64,000 nt of DNA from Prochlorococcus sp. AG-409-O23 (GTDB taxonomy: Bacteria; Cyanobacteriota; Cyanobacteriia; PCC-6307; Cyanobiaceae). This document shows positions 21,316-32,150 of the stretch, one piece after another. The position numbers and the translations under genes are program-made. The stretch covers positions 46,531 to 110,530 of the forward strand of contig QCKL01000002.1 in the NCBI GenBank assembly GCA_003215355.1, written 5' to 3'. Each line of letters opens with the position of its first letter. The stretch's first letter is position 1. The notes beneath the pieces are model-generated. The model saw only the letters and a program-made list of their open reading frames with translations, ran no database searches and had not been told where the DNA came from.

Positions 21316-22710
21316 CTACTTGCCAATACAAAAGCGTGAAAAAATGCGATCTAGGATTGATTCTGTGATCTCGTCGCCTGTGATTTCCCCTAAGTTGTGA
21401 ATTGCTTGTCGTAAGTCAATTGTCCAGAAATCCCAAGGAAGTTTCTGTGAAGCAACGTCTTTAGTTCGCTCTAAAGCTGCTAGGGCTGCAGTTGCTAAAT
21501 CGAGTTGCCTTTCATTTAATGCTGTCATTACACTATTTGAGTCACTAGCTCCGCAGACTTCTAATAACCTTTGAATTAAGGTTTCTTCTCCCAAGCCTGT
21601 AAGGGCGCTAATTCTTAAGGCATTAGAGATGTCAGTGGCTTCACTACCTTGCGCATTGAATGCCTCCTTTTGAGGAATATCAGCTTTATTGCCTACAAGA
21701 ATTTTCCGGGAATTCTGTGGGATTTGTAAAAGTAGCTTTTGATCATTTTTGGTCCACCCTAAAGACAGATCAAAGATCAAGAGGACAACATCGGAACTTA
21801 TCAGTGCCTCATGAGTGCGAGCGATACCAAGTTTTTCCACTTCATCTTTGGTCGTTCGTATTCCTGCGGTGTCAATGAGATTAATTGGCACCCCTTCCAG
21901 GATGACTTCACTCTCTAGTAAATCTCTTGTAGTTCCTGGCAAGTCAGTGACAATTGCTTTCTCTCTTCTGCTGAGTCGATTCAGTAAGGAACTTTTCCCG
22001 ACATTTGGGGATCCAATAAGCGCCACGTTGATGCCTTGGCGAAAAAAAGCTCCGCGATTAGCATCTTCAATTAGTACTTTTAATGCTTGCTGGACTGTCT
22101 CAATTTTATTTAAGACCATTATTTCATTAAGTCTAGGCAGCTCATCCTCAAAATCGACTCTCGCTTCAAGCTCGCTTAATTGATCTAATAGCGTTTCTCT
22201 TAAGGCAGTAATTCGATGCTGTATTCCACCGTCTAACCCTGCCATGGCAAGCTCGGCAGCCTTACGGCTTCTGGCCGCTATCAGTTCACTTACTGCTTCA
22301 GCTTGAGTTAGGTCCATTCGGCCATTGAGTACGGCCCTCAGACTGAATTCCCCTGGCAATGCGCGCCTAACTTTTGGATGGATAAGTACTCTTTCAAGGA
22401 CCCGCTGTACAGCGATTAAGCCTCCATGGCAATGGATCTCGACAATGTCTTCACCTGTAAAGCTTCGTGGGGCATTCATTATTAAGATCAAGACTTGATC
22501 AATACGCTCTTTTCCTTTTTCATCCGTTACATATCCATAGAGCACGCTGTGACTAGACCAACGTTGCTTCCCAGGGACAGTTACGACACTTTGTGCAACT
22601 TCTTTGGCGGCTTGCCCTGAGAGTCTTACGACGGCAATGCTTCCTTGACCAGGTGCAATTGCAGTAGCGATTGCAGCGATTGTTCCTTCGCGATTGGAAG
22701 ACACAGTCAT
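21316..22710 (-). CDS. mnmE: tRNA modification GTPase MnmE/TrmE
   Basis: GSPNVGKSSLLNRLSRREKAIVTDLPGTTRD, C-terminal RIFSRFCIGK. Confidence 0.97.
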   Translation of the reverse strand: MTVSSNREGTIAAIATAIAPGQGSIAVVRLSGQAAKEVAQSVVTVPGKQRWSSHSVLYGYVTDEKGKERIDQVLILIMNAPRSFTGEDIVEIHCHGGLIAVQRVLERVLIHPKVRRALPGEFSLRAVLNGRMDLTQAEAVSELIAARSRKAAELAMAGLDGGIQHRITALRETLLDQLSELEARVDFEDELPRLNEIMVLNKIETVQQALKVLIEDANRGAFFRQGINVALIGSPNVGKSSLLNRLSRREKAIVTDLPGTTRDLLESEVILEGVPINLIDTAGIRTTKDEVEKLGIARTHEALISSDVVLLIFDLSLGWTKNDQKLLLQIPQNSRKILVGNKADIPQKEAFNAQGSEATDISNALRISALTGLGEETLIQRLLEVCGASDSNSVMTALNERQLDLATAALAALERTKDVASQKLPWDFWTIDLRQAIHNLGEITGDEITESILDRIFSRFCIGK

Positions 22711-22782
22711 TAAAAGATCATCCTTGAACTTTTCTTTGCGACCTATCCCAGTTTGTAGCCTCGTTGTACTAGACGCTCCTTA

Positions 22783-23241
22783 ATGCTTCAAATTCTTCGG
22801 AGCCTTGGCTTGCGACTTCGTTTTTGGCTCGCCTGGGTTTGGCAACAAGAAGGGACCCCTGGCCAGCGTGCATTGGGCCTTGCACTAGGCATCTTTAGTG
22901 GATGCTTCCCCTTGTTTGGCCTTCAGAGTGTTTTAGCAATTATCCTGGCCAGCTTATTCAGAGGCAATCGATTACTTGCAATTATAGGAACTTGGATTAG
23001 TAATCCTTTTACATATGTTCCATTATATTGGTTTAATTATCAGCTTGGTTGCTATTTCTTGGGAAGCGGAGAAGGGCTTCTAGATTTTAAGAAATTAACA
23101 CTTGGCACTTTTTTGGAAAGCGGTTGGATATTTATTAGCCGCCTGTTATTAGGGTCATCATTGGTTGGTTGTGTCTTAGGGATAATTGCAGGCGTAATTA
23201 TCTATGCTTTCATTAAAGATGGCCCAAGAAATAGGCAGTGA
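22783..23241 (+). CDS. DUF2062 membrane protein
   Basis: ALGLALGIFSGCFPLFGLQSVLA...WISNPFTYVPLYWFNYQLG. Confidence 0.8.
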   Translation: MLQILRSLGLRLRFWLAWVWQQEGTPGQRALGLALGIFSGCFPLFGLQSVLAIILASLFRGNRLLAIIGTWISNPFTYVPLYWFNYQLGCYFLGSGEGLLDFKKLTLGTFLESGWIFISRLLLGSSLVGCVLGIIAGVIIYAFIKDGPRNRQ

Positions 23242-23309
23242 GAATATTTTCAGCTTGAATTCGCAAACTCTTCAAGATCGAATTCGAATCACATGAATTA
23301 CTAGCTTAC

Positions 23310-23617
23310 TTAATCCAGAATTACAAGCTTAAGCCACTTTTCTGGCTTGTTCCAGTCTTCATTTTGATCTATTGCTTCCCAGGTTTGTTGAATTACTTTT
23401 CTTCTGGAGATTTCGTGAAGATTCAATCTCTTTAGTCTGATAGGAATTGCACCTATTTAAGCCGAATCAATTATCATTGCAGAATGTTGTTGCGACCACC
23501 AATTGTCTCTCCACTGAATCCATTCTTCGCGAGGTGCTGGAGGGGCTCGAACTCTAGAAATAGTAATGAATTGTCCAAATCATCACCCGCAGTACAGTTT
23601 TGTTCGGCTGCACTCAT
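23310..23617 (-). pseudogene. Decayed small protein gene (in-frame stop, likely upstream frameshift)
   Basis: Reverse strand 23579->23310: FGQFITISRVRAPPAPREEWIQWRDNWWSQQHSAMIIDSA*IGAIPIRLKRLNLHEISRRKVIQQTWEAIDQNEDWNKPEKWLKLVILD*. Protein-like composition continues through one in-frame TAA (23457-23459). An ATG at 23617 opens in a different frame. Confidence 0.6.
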
Positions 23618-23632
23618 TAAGAGTGATGATTA

Positions 23633-25972
23633 CTATCCAAATCCAACGCGTGCAATATCAAGAACATCAGCCATTGAGCGAATTTGATTCATTGTTGTTT
23701 CCAGTTGGACAGAGTTATTGAGCTCTACTCTTAAATCAATACAGGCTGGTTTTCCATAGGCAGTCTTCACTCTTGCGTCGCTTACGTTGATTTGACTGTC
23801 GGAAAGACGCATAAGGATGTCCTTTAGGATCCCTACGCGGTCAATCACCTCAATTCTTAGTTGAATTGGAAATCTTTCAAGCTCCATGCAATTACCTTGA
23901 TTCCAATGAACAGGTAGCCTTCTCTCGTTTGGCATTGATGTGATATTGACGCAATCTTGTCGATGAATGGTTATACCGTGATTGCCCAAGGCAACTGTTC
24001 CTAGGATTGGCTCTCCAGGAAGTGGGCTGCAGCATCCTCCTAGTCGATAGTCAAGGCCTTCAACTCCTAGGATTGGAACTCCTTCTGATGAGGGTGTCCT
24101 TTGAAGGTCAGACTCTGATTGGGCAACTAGTTGCTTCGCTACATCAATATTGTTGAGAGATTGTTTTGGAGCGTCATTTTGTAGTCGGAACTCTTCTCTT
24201 AATCGATTGATTACTTGTTGAAGTGTGATAGCGCCAAAACCTAGAGCTACTAGTAAATCTTCTGTTGTTTGAAGATTGCAGCGCTCTGCAACCTTGGTGA
24301 CTGCTTCACTATTTAATAATGCATCAAATCCATTACGGCCTAACTCTTTCTCTAAAAGCTCCTTGCCACGTTGAATAGTTTCATCTCTATGACTCCTTTT
24401 GTACCATTGACGAATACGATTGCGTGCAGTTGGGGTGGCTACAAAATTGAGCCAATCGAGACTTGGATGCGCAGTTTTACTTGTAAGAATTTGTACAAAA
24501 TCGCCATTATTCAAGGGTCTCGATAAAGAGCATAGACGATCATTAATACGAGTTCCGTGACAATGATTCCCAACTTCGGAGTGGATTCGATATGCAAAGT
24601 CTACAGCTGTAGAGCCTTTGCGGAGCCCTACCACATCTCCTTTAGGAGTGAATACAAAGACTTCTTCGTCAAATAAATCTTCCTTGATTGATGCTAGGTA
24701 GTCATTGTGATCATCATTCCCTCCCTCTTGTTGCCACTCGACTAGCTGGCGAAGCCAATTAAATCTCTCCGTGTCTCCTGTGGCTGGAGATCCACCCTCC
24801 TTGTATTTCCAGTGTGCTGCGATACCAAACTCTGCCACTCTATGCATTTCTGTAGTGCGGATTTGAACTTCAATCGGTCTATGACGACCAATGACCGCTG
24901 TATGCAACGACTGATATCCATTTGGCTTGGGTAAGCCTATGTAATCCTTGAAGCGTCCTGGAATTGGCCTGAAAGTGTCATGTACAACAGCTAGAGCTCG
25001 ATAACAGCTCTCGACATTTGGCGCAATAATCCGCAAGGCTGCCACATCAAAAATCTCATGAAAGGCTTTTTGTTGCCGTTGCATTTTGCTCCATATGCCA
25101 TATAGATGCTTAGGCCTACCACTGACTTCGCAACTATCTAAACCTACAGAAATTAGTCGATCGTGAAGTAATTGCACAGTCACTTCTAGACGATCTTCTC
25201 TCTCACTACGCTTCGTTGCTACTTGTTGTTGAATTTCACGGAACTCTTCAGGTTCTAGAAGTTTAAAAGCAAGATCTTCAAGTTCCCATTTAAAACGCCC
25301 TATCCCAAGCCGGTTAGCTAATGGAGCATAGATCTCTCGAGTTTCTCGAGCAATTCTTTGTTGCTTGTCATTTTGAAGAGAGCTCAGCGTCCGCATGTTG
25401 TGGAGCCTGTCAGCGAGCTTCACAAGAACAACCCGAATATCACTAGCCATAGCCAGGAACATTTTGCGTAGGTTCTCCGCTTGAGCTTCAGTGCGATTTG
25501 TGAAATGAATACCGCCAAGTTTCGTGACCCCTTCTACTAGCCCTCTGACTTCGTTGCCGAAAAACCCTTCTAATTGTTCAGGTGTTGCATTCGTATCTTC
25601 TACAACGTCGTGAAGCAATCCTGCAGCTATAACGCTTGTACTGGCTCCAATGTCGTGTAGTAAATCTGCTACTGCCACTGGATGGACAATGTAGGGTTCT
25701 CCACTCGCACGAAATTGGCCTTCGTGCAGTTGGAAGGCCAAGTCAAAAGCTGATGCGAGCAATGCTTCTGAATCTGTAGGACAACTTTGCCCTATCCCAG
25801 GAGGAATTTGTTCAATGCAATCTTTTAACCATTCCGGTAATTGGATGCCATAGTCATCACTGCTGCCTATGGGCTTTGGCCTAAGTTGAGGACCGCCAGA
25901 CAGCTCCATTTCACAGACCGGATCGGCCTGTTTTGGATTAGGAGTAGAGGTGGCGTTAAGCATTCGACCCAT
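23633..25972 (-). CDS. spoT: Bifunctional (p)ppGpp synthetase/hydrolase Rel/SpoT
   Basis: HD domain LLHDVVEDT, KLADRLHNMRTL; synthetase RFKDYIGLPKPNGYQSLHTAVIG; TGS and ACT domains. Confidence 0.96.
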   Translation of the reverse strand: MGRMLNATSTPNPKQADPVCEMELSGGPQLRPKPIGSSDDYGIQLPEWLKDCIEQIPPGIGQSCPTDSEALLASAFDLAFQLHEGQFRASGEPYIVHPVAVADLLHDIGASTSVIAAGLLHDVVEDTNATPEQLEGFFGNEVRGLVEGVTKLGGIHFTNRTEAQAENLRKMFLAMASDIRVVLVKLADRLHNMRTLSSLQNDKQQRIARETREIYAPLANRLGIGRFKWELEDLAFKLLEPEEFREIQQQVATKRSEREDRLEVTVQLLHDRLISVGLDSCEVSGRPKHLYGIWSKMQRQQKAFHEIFDVAALRIIAPNVESCYRALAVVHDTFRPIPGRFKDYIGLPKPNGYQSLHTAVIGRHRPIEVQIRTTEMHRVAEFGIAAHWKYKEGGSPATGDTERFNWLRQLVEWQQEGGNDDHNDYLASIKEDLFDEEVFVFTPKGDVVGLRKGSTAVDFAYRIHSEVGNHCHGTRINDRLCSLSRPLNNGDFVQILTSKTAHPSLDWLNFVATPTARNRIRQWYKRSHRDETIQRGKELLEKELGRNGFDALLNSEAVTKVAERCNLQTTEDLLVALGFGAITLQQVINRLREEFRLQNDAPKQSLNNIDVAKQLVAQSESDLQRTPSSEGVPILGVEGLDYRLGGCCSPLPGEPILGTVALGNHGITIHRQDCVNITSMPNERRLPVHWNQGNCMELERFPIQLRIEVIDRVGILKDILMRLSDSQINVSDARVKTAYGKPACIDLRVELNNSVQLETTMNQIRSMADVLDIARVGFG

Positions 25973-26006
25973 CGGTCAAATACATGCTATTCAGGCTTAA
26001 CAACAC

Positions 26007-27638
26007 TTGCTACTTCCTATGCCCAGTTCTTTAGGGCATTTACTCGAGATTGAACAATTACGGATGCGCTATCCCAATAGCGCTAGCTGGATATTAGATG
26101 GGTTGAATTTGAAAGTCGCTGCTGGAGAGAAGCTGGCTTTAGTAGGTTCTTCTGGCTGTGGTAAAAGTACAGTCGCACGGGTTGTATTGCAGTTACTGCC
26201 TTCAGGTTGCGTCAGTAAAGGGAGATTGTTGCTAGCGGGTAAAGACCCAAGAAAAATGACTCAATCAAGTTTGAGGAGGTTGCGCGGAGAGTCTGTGGGG
26301 CTGGTGTTTCAGGACCCGATGACTCGATTGAATCCACTTATGACAATTGGAGAACATTTGCTAGATACTTTGAAAGCTCATAAATCAGAACAAAGTTCTA
26401 TATGGAGAAGGGAAAAAGCAGAAGAATTGCTTGATCGTGTTGGAATTAATTCAGCACGTTTTGATGCTTACCCTCATGAATTTAGTGGTGGCATGAGGCA
26501 GCGTTTGGCAATTGCATTGGCTATTGCTTTAAATCCACCTTTGGTAATTGCTGATGAGCCAACAACAAGTCTTGATATGGCTGTAGCCAATCAGGTGATG
26601 GATGAATTAAGGGCTCTTTGCGATGAACTTGGGAGTGCACTTTTGTTGATTAGTCATGATTTGGGAATAGCAGCTAGATGGTGCGATCGAATGGCGATTC
26701 TTGATAACGGACAAATAGTGGAGACAGGTTCTAGTCGTGAGGTTCTTCTGGCCCCTAATTCATTTATAGGGAAGCGTCTTATCAAGGCTGCGCGTGCGAG
26801 AGAAGGAAGAAAGTCATCGGCAGGACTTCAATCGCCAGTTTTATTAGAAGTTAATAACTTGCGATGTTGGCATGAGTTAGGAGGCTGGCCATGGCAAATA
26901 AATTGGCTTAAGGCCGTTAATGAAGTTAGCTTTTCTCTTCATAGTGGAGAGTGCCTTGGAGTAGTAGGTCCGTCTGGTTGCGGTAAAAGCACACTTTGTA
27001 GAGCCCTTTTGGGACTTAAATCAATCAGAGGTGGTGAGGTGAAATTGTTAGGTAGAGATCTTCTTAAACTGGACCGTCAATCTTTAAGGAATGCTCGAAA
27101 GGCTTTGCAGATGGTCTTTCAAGATCCATTGGCTTGTTTAAATCCCAAAATGACTGTTGGCGAAGCTATTGCGGATCCACTTTTAATTCACGGTGTTTGT
27201 AGCAGAACAGAGGCAAATGAAAGGACTCGTGAGCTGCTTAGGCAGGTGGGCCTCACTCCTCCAGAAAGTTTTCAGAACCGAATACCTAGAGAGCTCTCAG
27301 GAGGCCAGCAGCAACGAGTAGCTATTGCTAGGGCAATTTCTTTACATCCAAAAGTACTGATTTGTGATGAAAGTTTGAGCATGCTCGATGTTGAAACACA
27401 GTCGGAAGTATTGGTGTTGTTGAAGTCCCTACAAAAAAATCTTGGCTTGGCAATGTTGTTTATTACCCATGACCTTTCTATTGCAACAGGATTTTGCAAT
27501 CGTGTGATTGTTCTAGATCAAGGGAGAATAGTTGAGGAAGGCTGCGGAGAGCAGTTAATAGATGAGCCTAAAGCTGCAATTACTCGCAAGCTTGTGAATG
27601 CTTGTCCAAGACTGCCACTAGCAACAGAACTTTTATAG
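26007..27638 (+). CDS. Fused dual-ATPase ABC transporter (oligopeptide/dipeptide DppD-DppF type)
   Basis: Two complete ATPase modules: GSSGCGKST/SGGMRQR/VIADEPTTSLD and GPSGCGKST/LSGGQQQR/LICDESLSMLD. Confidence 0.93.
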   Translation: MLLPMPSSLGHLLEIEQLRMRYPNSASWILDGLNLKVAAGEKLALVGSSGCGKSTVARVVLQLLPSGCVSKGRLLLAGKDPRKMTQSSLRRLRGESVGLVFQDPMTRLNPLMTIGEHLLDTLKAHKSEQSSIWRREKAEELLDRVGINSARFDAYPHEFSGGMRQRLAIALAIALNPPLVIADEPTTSLDMAVANQVMDELRALCDELGSALLLISHDLGIAARWCDRMAILDNGQIVETGSSREVLLAPNSFIGKRLIKAARAREGRKSSAGLQSPVLLEVNNLRCWHELGGWPWQINWLKAVNEVSFSLHSGECLGVVGPSGCGKSTLCRALLGLKSIRGGEVKLLGRDLLKLDRQSLRNARKALQMVFQDPLACLNPKMTVGEAIADPLLIHGVCSRTEANERTRELLRQVGLTPPESFQNRIPRELSGGQQQRVAIARAISLHPKVLICDESLSMLDVETQSEVLVLLKSLQKNLGLAMLFITHDLSIATGFCNRVIVLDQGRIVEEGCGEQLIDEPKAAITRKLVNACPRLPLATELL

Positions 27639-28595
27639 TCTTCGCCTTAAAACCATCATGAGATTCTCTAATGATTTTGGGAGAGGAGCTTTGAAGCTCA
27701 TTCGCAAGCTAGTTACAGGATGATTTAACTCAAGCTGTAATGCATGCAGTGCCTGCCCAGGTAATTCTGTTGGTAATTTCTTGCAACGGCTGTATATCGG
27801 ATCGCCAATAATTGGATGCCCTATGTGTGCACAATGGACACGAATCTGATGGGTTCGTCCTGTATCGAGTTTGAATTTAAGAAGTGAATAATCTCCAAGC
27901 CTTTCTATCAAGCTCCAATGAGTTCGTGCGTACCTGCCTGAGTCATCATTGACGACGGCATATTTTTTACGATCCTTTGGGTGTCGTCCAATGGCCCCAA
28001 CTATTACCCCGGCTTCACCTTCTGGCACTCCATGAACTATTGCTATGTAATTGCGAGAGGCGATGCGTTTTTGAATCTGCAATTGGAGCTTCACAAGTGC
28101 TTCTTGGGTTTTGGCGACGACAATGCAACCTGTGGTGTCTTTGTCGAGGCGGTGCACAATCCCAGGGCGTAGCTTGCCGCTGATTCCAGGTAGGTCAGAG
28201 CAATGATGCAAAAGACCATTTACTAATGTCCCGTCTTTATTTCCAGGTGCTGGGTGCACTGTCAGGCCTGCAGGTTTGTTGAGAACTATTAGATGCTTAT
28301 CTTCAAAGAGGACATCAAGCGCCATTTCCTGAGGCTTTAGATAAGCAAGGGGCTCTGGTGGTGGGACCCATAACTGCACTTCATCTCCTTCTCTCAACGC
28401 TGTTTTGGCTTGCCCTTCAATCCCATTAACACGGACAAAGCCTGCTTCTATGAATTTTTGAATGCGTGCACGACTTTGTTCAGATCTCTGGCTAACTAGC
28501 CAGCGATCAAGCCTCATGGGCAATGGCTTGGGGTAATGGAGTGTAAAAAGTTCGCCTTCTCCTTCCCCGAATGATTGCTTGAACGGCTCCGTCAT
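27633..28595 (-). CDS. rluD: RluD-like 23S rRNA pseudouridine synthase
   Basis: S4 domain RLDRWLVSQ..., HRLDKDTTGCIVVAKT, GRTHQIRVHCAHIGHPIIGD. Confidence 0.9.
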   Translation of the reverse strand: MTEPFKQSFGEGEGELFTLHYPKPLPMRLDRWLVSQRSEQSRARIQKFIEAGFVRVNGIEGQAKTALREGDEVQLWVPPPEPLAYLKPQEMALDVLFEDKHLIVLNKPAGLTVHPAPGNKDGTLVNGLLHHCSDLPGISGKLRPGIVHRLDKDTTGCIVVAKTQEALVKLQLQIQKRIASRNYIAIVHGVPEGEAGVIVGAIGRHPKDRKKYAVVNDDSGRYARTHWSLIERLGDYSLLKFKLDTGRTHQIRVHCAHIGHPIIGDPIYSRCKKLPTELPGQALHALQLELNHPVTSLRMSFKAPLPKSLENLMMVLRRRL

Positions 28596-29482
28596 ATTGG
28601 CAGCTCAAGAGATATAGGCCCTAAAAAAGCTTTTCTAAAGTCATCTAGGAGTCTTTGCGCCATCCTTTCGGTGCTCCCCGATGTATGAAGGTCTGCCACT
28701 TCAGTCAACCATTTTTGAGGGTCTTCAGAGTTTCTTCTTCCCCATGGGAATCCGTAGCGCTGTTCAAGAAGATTTGGATTCACCCCAGCGGCACTATTCC
28801 TTTCCAAGGTCAATAGCATTTTCAACAGTTCAATTGCAACTGACTCAACTTCATAAGCAGCCTGCCCAATGTCATCGCAAAGAGCTAGATGCAATGCAGC
28901 TTGCTGATTGTCCAGCATTGGAGGCAAAACTCCTGGGGCATCCAGCAGATCCAGCTCTTGTCCTACTCGAATCCAGCGCAGGGACCTGGTTACTCCTGCT
29001 CGACGAGCACTCTCCACAACCTTTCTTCTAACTAGCCTATTGATGAGAGCTGATTTGCCGACATTGGGGAAGCCAAGGGTAAGTGCTCTAACGGGACGAC
29101 CTTTCATTCCTCTCGATTGACGGCGCGCATTTAGTGCTTTACCTGTTTGGATTGCTGCTGTCTGTAATTGCTTAACTCCTACTCCTGACTTTGCATTACA
29201 CCACCAAGGTGAATCACCTTGCTTACGAAACCATTCATCCCATTTTTGAAGGGCTTCGGGACAAATCATGTCTCGACGATTGATGACTAATAAGTGATGC
29301 TTGCCGTTAATCCAGCGTTGAAGATGTGGATGGGAAGTGGCAAGTGGGATGCGGGCATCTCTTACCTCAATGACTAAATCAACTTTGTCGAGGTTCTTGT
29401 AAAGCTGTTTTTCTGCTTTGGCGATGTGGCCTGGATACCACTGAATTTTTGGTGTGCTCACGGCACCACTAGCACTGGGCAA
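28592..29482 (-). CDS. rbgA: Ribosome biogenesis GTPase YlqF/RbgA
   Basis: QWYPGHIAKAEKQL, circularly permuted GTPase motifs GFPNVGKSALINRL and DAPGVLPP. Confidence 0.93.
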   Translation of the reverse strand: MPSASGAVSTPKIQWYPGHIAKAEKQLYKNLDKVDLVIEVRDARIPLATSHPHLQRWINGKHHLLVINRRDMICPEALQKWDEWFRKQGDSPWWCNAKSGVGVKQLQTAAIQTGKALNARRQSRGMKGRPVRALTLGFPNVGKSALINRLVRRKVVESARRAGVTRSLRWIRVGQELDLLDAPGVLPPMLDNQQAALHLALCDDIGQAAYEVESVAIELLKMLLTLERNSAAGVNPNLLEQRYGFPWGRRNSEDPQKWLTEVADLHTSGSTERMAQRLLDDFRKAFLGPISLELPI

Positions 29483-29841
29483 GGGGCTAGTTGGATAACA
29501 CGAGCTGCGGTGCTCTCATTATTTTCATCCAGGTTTATGCCCCTTGTCCCCATAACAATTACATCCACATTTAATTCATCCGCTACATCGCAGATGACAA
29601 AGGCTGGTTTCCCTTCTCTTTCAATGACTTCACAAGAAACGCCAGCTTGTTCTGTTTTCGTACGAGCAAGATCTAGGAGTTTGGTAATTGATTCGTGATT
29701 ATTCATTTCAGTTTTTTCAGGCTGAGCAACAGAAAGAATGATCATTCGACTGCCTTGACTTTGAGCTAGCTCAATAGCTTTGCTTGCGGTTGCTAGAGCT
29801 TCTCTGCTCTGGTCAATTGGGAAAAGTAAGGTCTCAAACAT
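29458..29841 (-). CDS. Universal stress protein family
   Basis: ETLLFPIDQSREALATASKAIELA; VIVMGTRG...STAARVIQLAPCPVLVVP. Confidence 0.9.
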   Translation of the reverse strand: MFETLLFPIDQSREALATASKAIELAQSQGSRMIILSVAQPEKTEMNNHESITKLLDLARTKTEQAGVSCEVIEREGKPAFVICDVADELNVDVIVMGTRGINLDENNESTAARVIQLAPCPVLVVP

Positions 29842-29968
29842 CTAGTGCCTCGCTCTAACTGAATTCCATGCTGCCTTAGCAACTGTTGGATAGGTAGCTC
29901 TTTCGTTAAATGAGTCAAGAATGCAGTCCAAGGGTTAACCTCACCGCGTTTGCATCCTTAAGGCACCC

Positions 29969-31177
29969 ATGGCGAAGCGTTCCCTGTCTACTCTCAGCGC
30001 AGAGGACCTACGCGATAAGCGTGTATTGGTGAGAGTGGATTTCAATGTGCCTTTAAATGATGAAGGTGCAATCACTGATGACACAAGGATTCGCGCGGCT
30101 CTTCCTACTATTAATTATCTCATTACTAAGGGAGCAAAGGTTGTACTTGCTGCACACTTTGGGCGTCCAAAGGGTCAGGTTAATGAGGCCATGCGACTCA
30201 CGCCTGTTGCTGCAAGGTTGGGCGAATTACTAGGGCAAAAAGTGATCAAGACAGAAAGTTGTATTGGCTCAGATGCTGAGGCAAAAGTGAATGCTTTGGT
30301 TCAAGGAGAAGTGTTGCTTTTGGAGAATGTACGATTTTTCGCTCAAGAAGAAAATAATGACGCGCAATTTGCTAAGGAGCTTGCTTCTTTAGCTGATGTT
30401 TATGTCAATGATGCATTTGGAGCCGCGCATCGTGCTCATGCATCAACAGAAGGAGTCTCTAAGTTTTTGAGCCCTAGTGTTGCTGGCCTTTTAATGGAGA
30501 AGGAACTTCAGTACCTTCAAGGTGCAATTGATCAACCAAGTCGTCCTTTGGCTGCAATTGTTGGAGGTTCGAAAGTAAGTAGCAAAATTGGCGTTCTTGA
30601 ATCTCTAATAGACAAGTGCGACAAGGTGTTAATAGGGGGTGGAATGATCTTTACTTTTTATAAGGCTAGAGGCCTATCTGTAGGTAAAAGCCTTGTTGAA
30701 GAAGATAAACTTGAGCTAGCAAAATCCCTAGAGGCCAAAGCAAAGTCAAAGGGCGTGCAATTGCTTTTGCCAACTGATGTTGTATTGGCGGATAATTTTT
30801 CTCCAGATGCAAATAGTCAGGTTTCTTCAATTAACTCTATTCCTGAGGGCTGGATGGGTTTAGACATTGGTCCTGACTCGGTCAAGGTTTTCCAAGAACA
30901 ATTAGCTGATTGCAAAACTGTTATTTGGAATGGACCAATGGGCGTATTTGAATTCGATAAATTTGCAAACGGAACTAATTCCATTGCTACAACCTTGGCT
31001 GACTTGGGAAGCACAGGTTGTTGCACAATTATTGGAGGAGGAGATTCAGTAGCTGCTGTAGAGAAGGCTGGCTTAGCTGAAAAGATGTCCCATATCTCCA
31101 CTGGAGGTGGAGCAAGTCTTGAGCTTCTCGAAGGGAAAGTTCTCCCTGGCGTAGCGGCTCTTGATGAAGGACTTTGA
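29969..31177 (+). CDS. pgk: Phosphoglycerate kinase
   Basis: [36 protein letters not shown]. Confidence 0.98.
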   Translation: MAKRSLSTLSAEDLRDKRVLVRVDFNVPLNDEGAITDDTRIRAALPTINYLITKGAKVVLAAHFGRPKGQVNEAMRLTPVAARLGELLGQKVIKTESCIGSDAEAKVNALVQGEVLLLENVRFFAQEENNDAQFAKELASLADVYVNDAFGAAHRAHASTEGVSKFLSPSVAGLLMEKELQYLQGAIDQPSRPLAAIVGGSKVSSKIGVLESLIDKCDKVLIGGGMIFTFYKARGLSVGKSLVEEDKLELAKSLEAKAKSKGVQLLLPTDVVLADNFSPDANSQVSSINSIPEGWMGLDIGPDSVKVFQEQLADCKTVIWNGPMGVFEFDKFANGTNSIATTLADLGSTGCCTIIGGGDSVAAVEKAGLAEKMSHISTGGGASLELLEGKVLPGVAALDEGL

Positions 31178-31347
31178 AGCCCTTTTAGAACACTTAATTG
31201 GTGGGCGGACAAATGCTTAGTTGCTAAGATGATCAAGCGATTTTTAGAGCCCATAGTTACTAATAGAAATTTAAACTTTTTAGGATTAAATATTGAATAG
31301 TATTTGCCCATCTAAATGCTATCCAATTGATCTTTAGTAAATTATAT

Positions 31348-32091
31348 TTAGGGATTTTTTTCATCCTCATTTGAAATTATCCTGACTCTCTTGGTCACCA
31401 TGATGAGTCCATCTGGATGCGCAAGCATTGCGGCCCAAGTTTGAGACCCGGGCTTTAGAGGGGCTTGAACAGACTTGAATAAACCACCGCCGCCCATTGG
31501 CTTAATTTCTATATAGGGATTAGTTTCACTAAGGATCTGCTGCTCGGTAATATTAATTAAACCTCCCGCAACTATTGCATCACCTAGAGGTTCTTTAAGG
31601 ACCAGATCTATGTCATAGCGAGTACCAGTGAGAACGACATCAGGGATTCCCAGCTCTATTTGTAAGGGCTTTTGGCTATTCCTAAGTATTGAGTATTCGC
31701 TGAGGATCTCTTGATTGATAATTCTCCCTGCATTAGTTTTGACCGCTAGTTGTTGTTGGGACTTGAGAAAATATTTGTTTCCCCCTGATTCTCTGGTCCC
31801 AGTAATTCCGATATTTAATAATGTTCTCCCATCTTTAAGAAGCGTTGATTTGTCAACAGTCCACTTTGCATTAGGGAACCGGTTCGCGAAGTCTTTATAT
31901 CGATTTTTAAGGCCTAAGTTGTCATTCTCGAAAAGAAAAAGATCTAAGGCGGAGTTATTGGCTGTATTTAGAGCGTGTTCTAGTCGGATATCAAGAGCCT
32001 GACTAGTTAGATCCTTTGCATGTAGTGCATGGACAGACGAAAAAGAGAAAACGAGTCCAGAAGCTATAGCCATTGTTGCCAAGTTATGCAC
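31348..32091 (-). CDS. Hypothetical exported protein
   Basis: Signal-peptide-like N-terminus (MAIASGLVFSFSSVHALHA), long open frame. Confidence 0.7.
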   Translation of the reverse strand: MHNLATMAIASGLVFSFSSVHALHAKDLTSQALDIRLEHALNTANNSALDLFLFENDNLGLKNRYKDFANRFPNAKWTVDKSTLLKDGRTLLNIGITGTRESGGNKYFLKSQQQLAVKTNAGRIINQEILSEYSILRNSQKPLQIELGIPDVVLTGTRYDIDLVLKEPLGDAIVAGGLINITEQQILSETNPYIEIKPMGGGGLFKSVQAPLKPGSQTWAAMLAHPDGLIMVTKRVRIISNEDEKNP

Positions 32092-32150
32092 CTTGGGCTT
32101 CCTCGGAATCTCGATAAGTTAGGCGCAATAATATTTTATTGCTTGTTTTT

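Noticed and set aside
30817-31311. 164-aa minus-strand ORF antisense to pgk
   Set aside because: Overlaps a certain pgk CDS and its translation has shadow-frame composition; not considered real.
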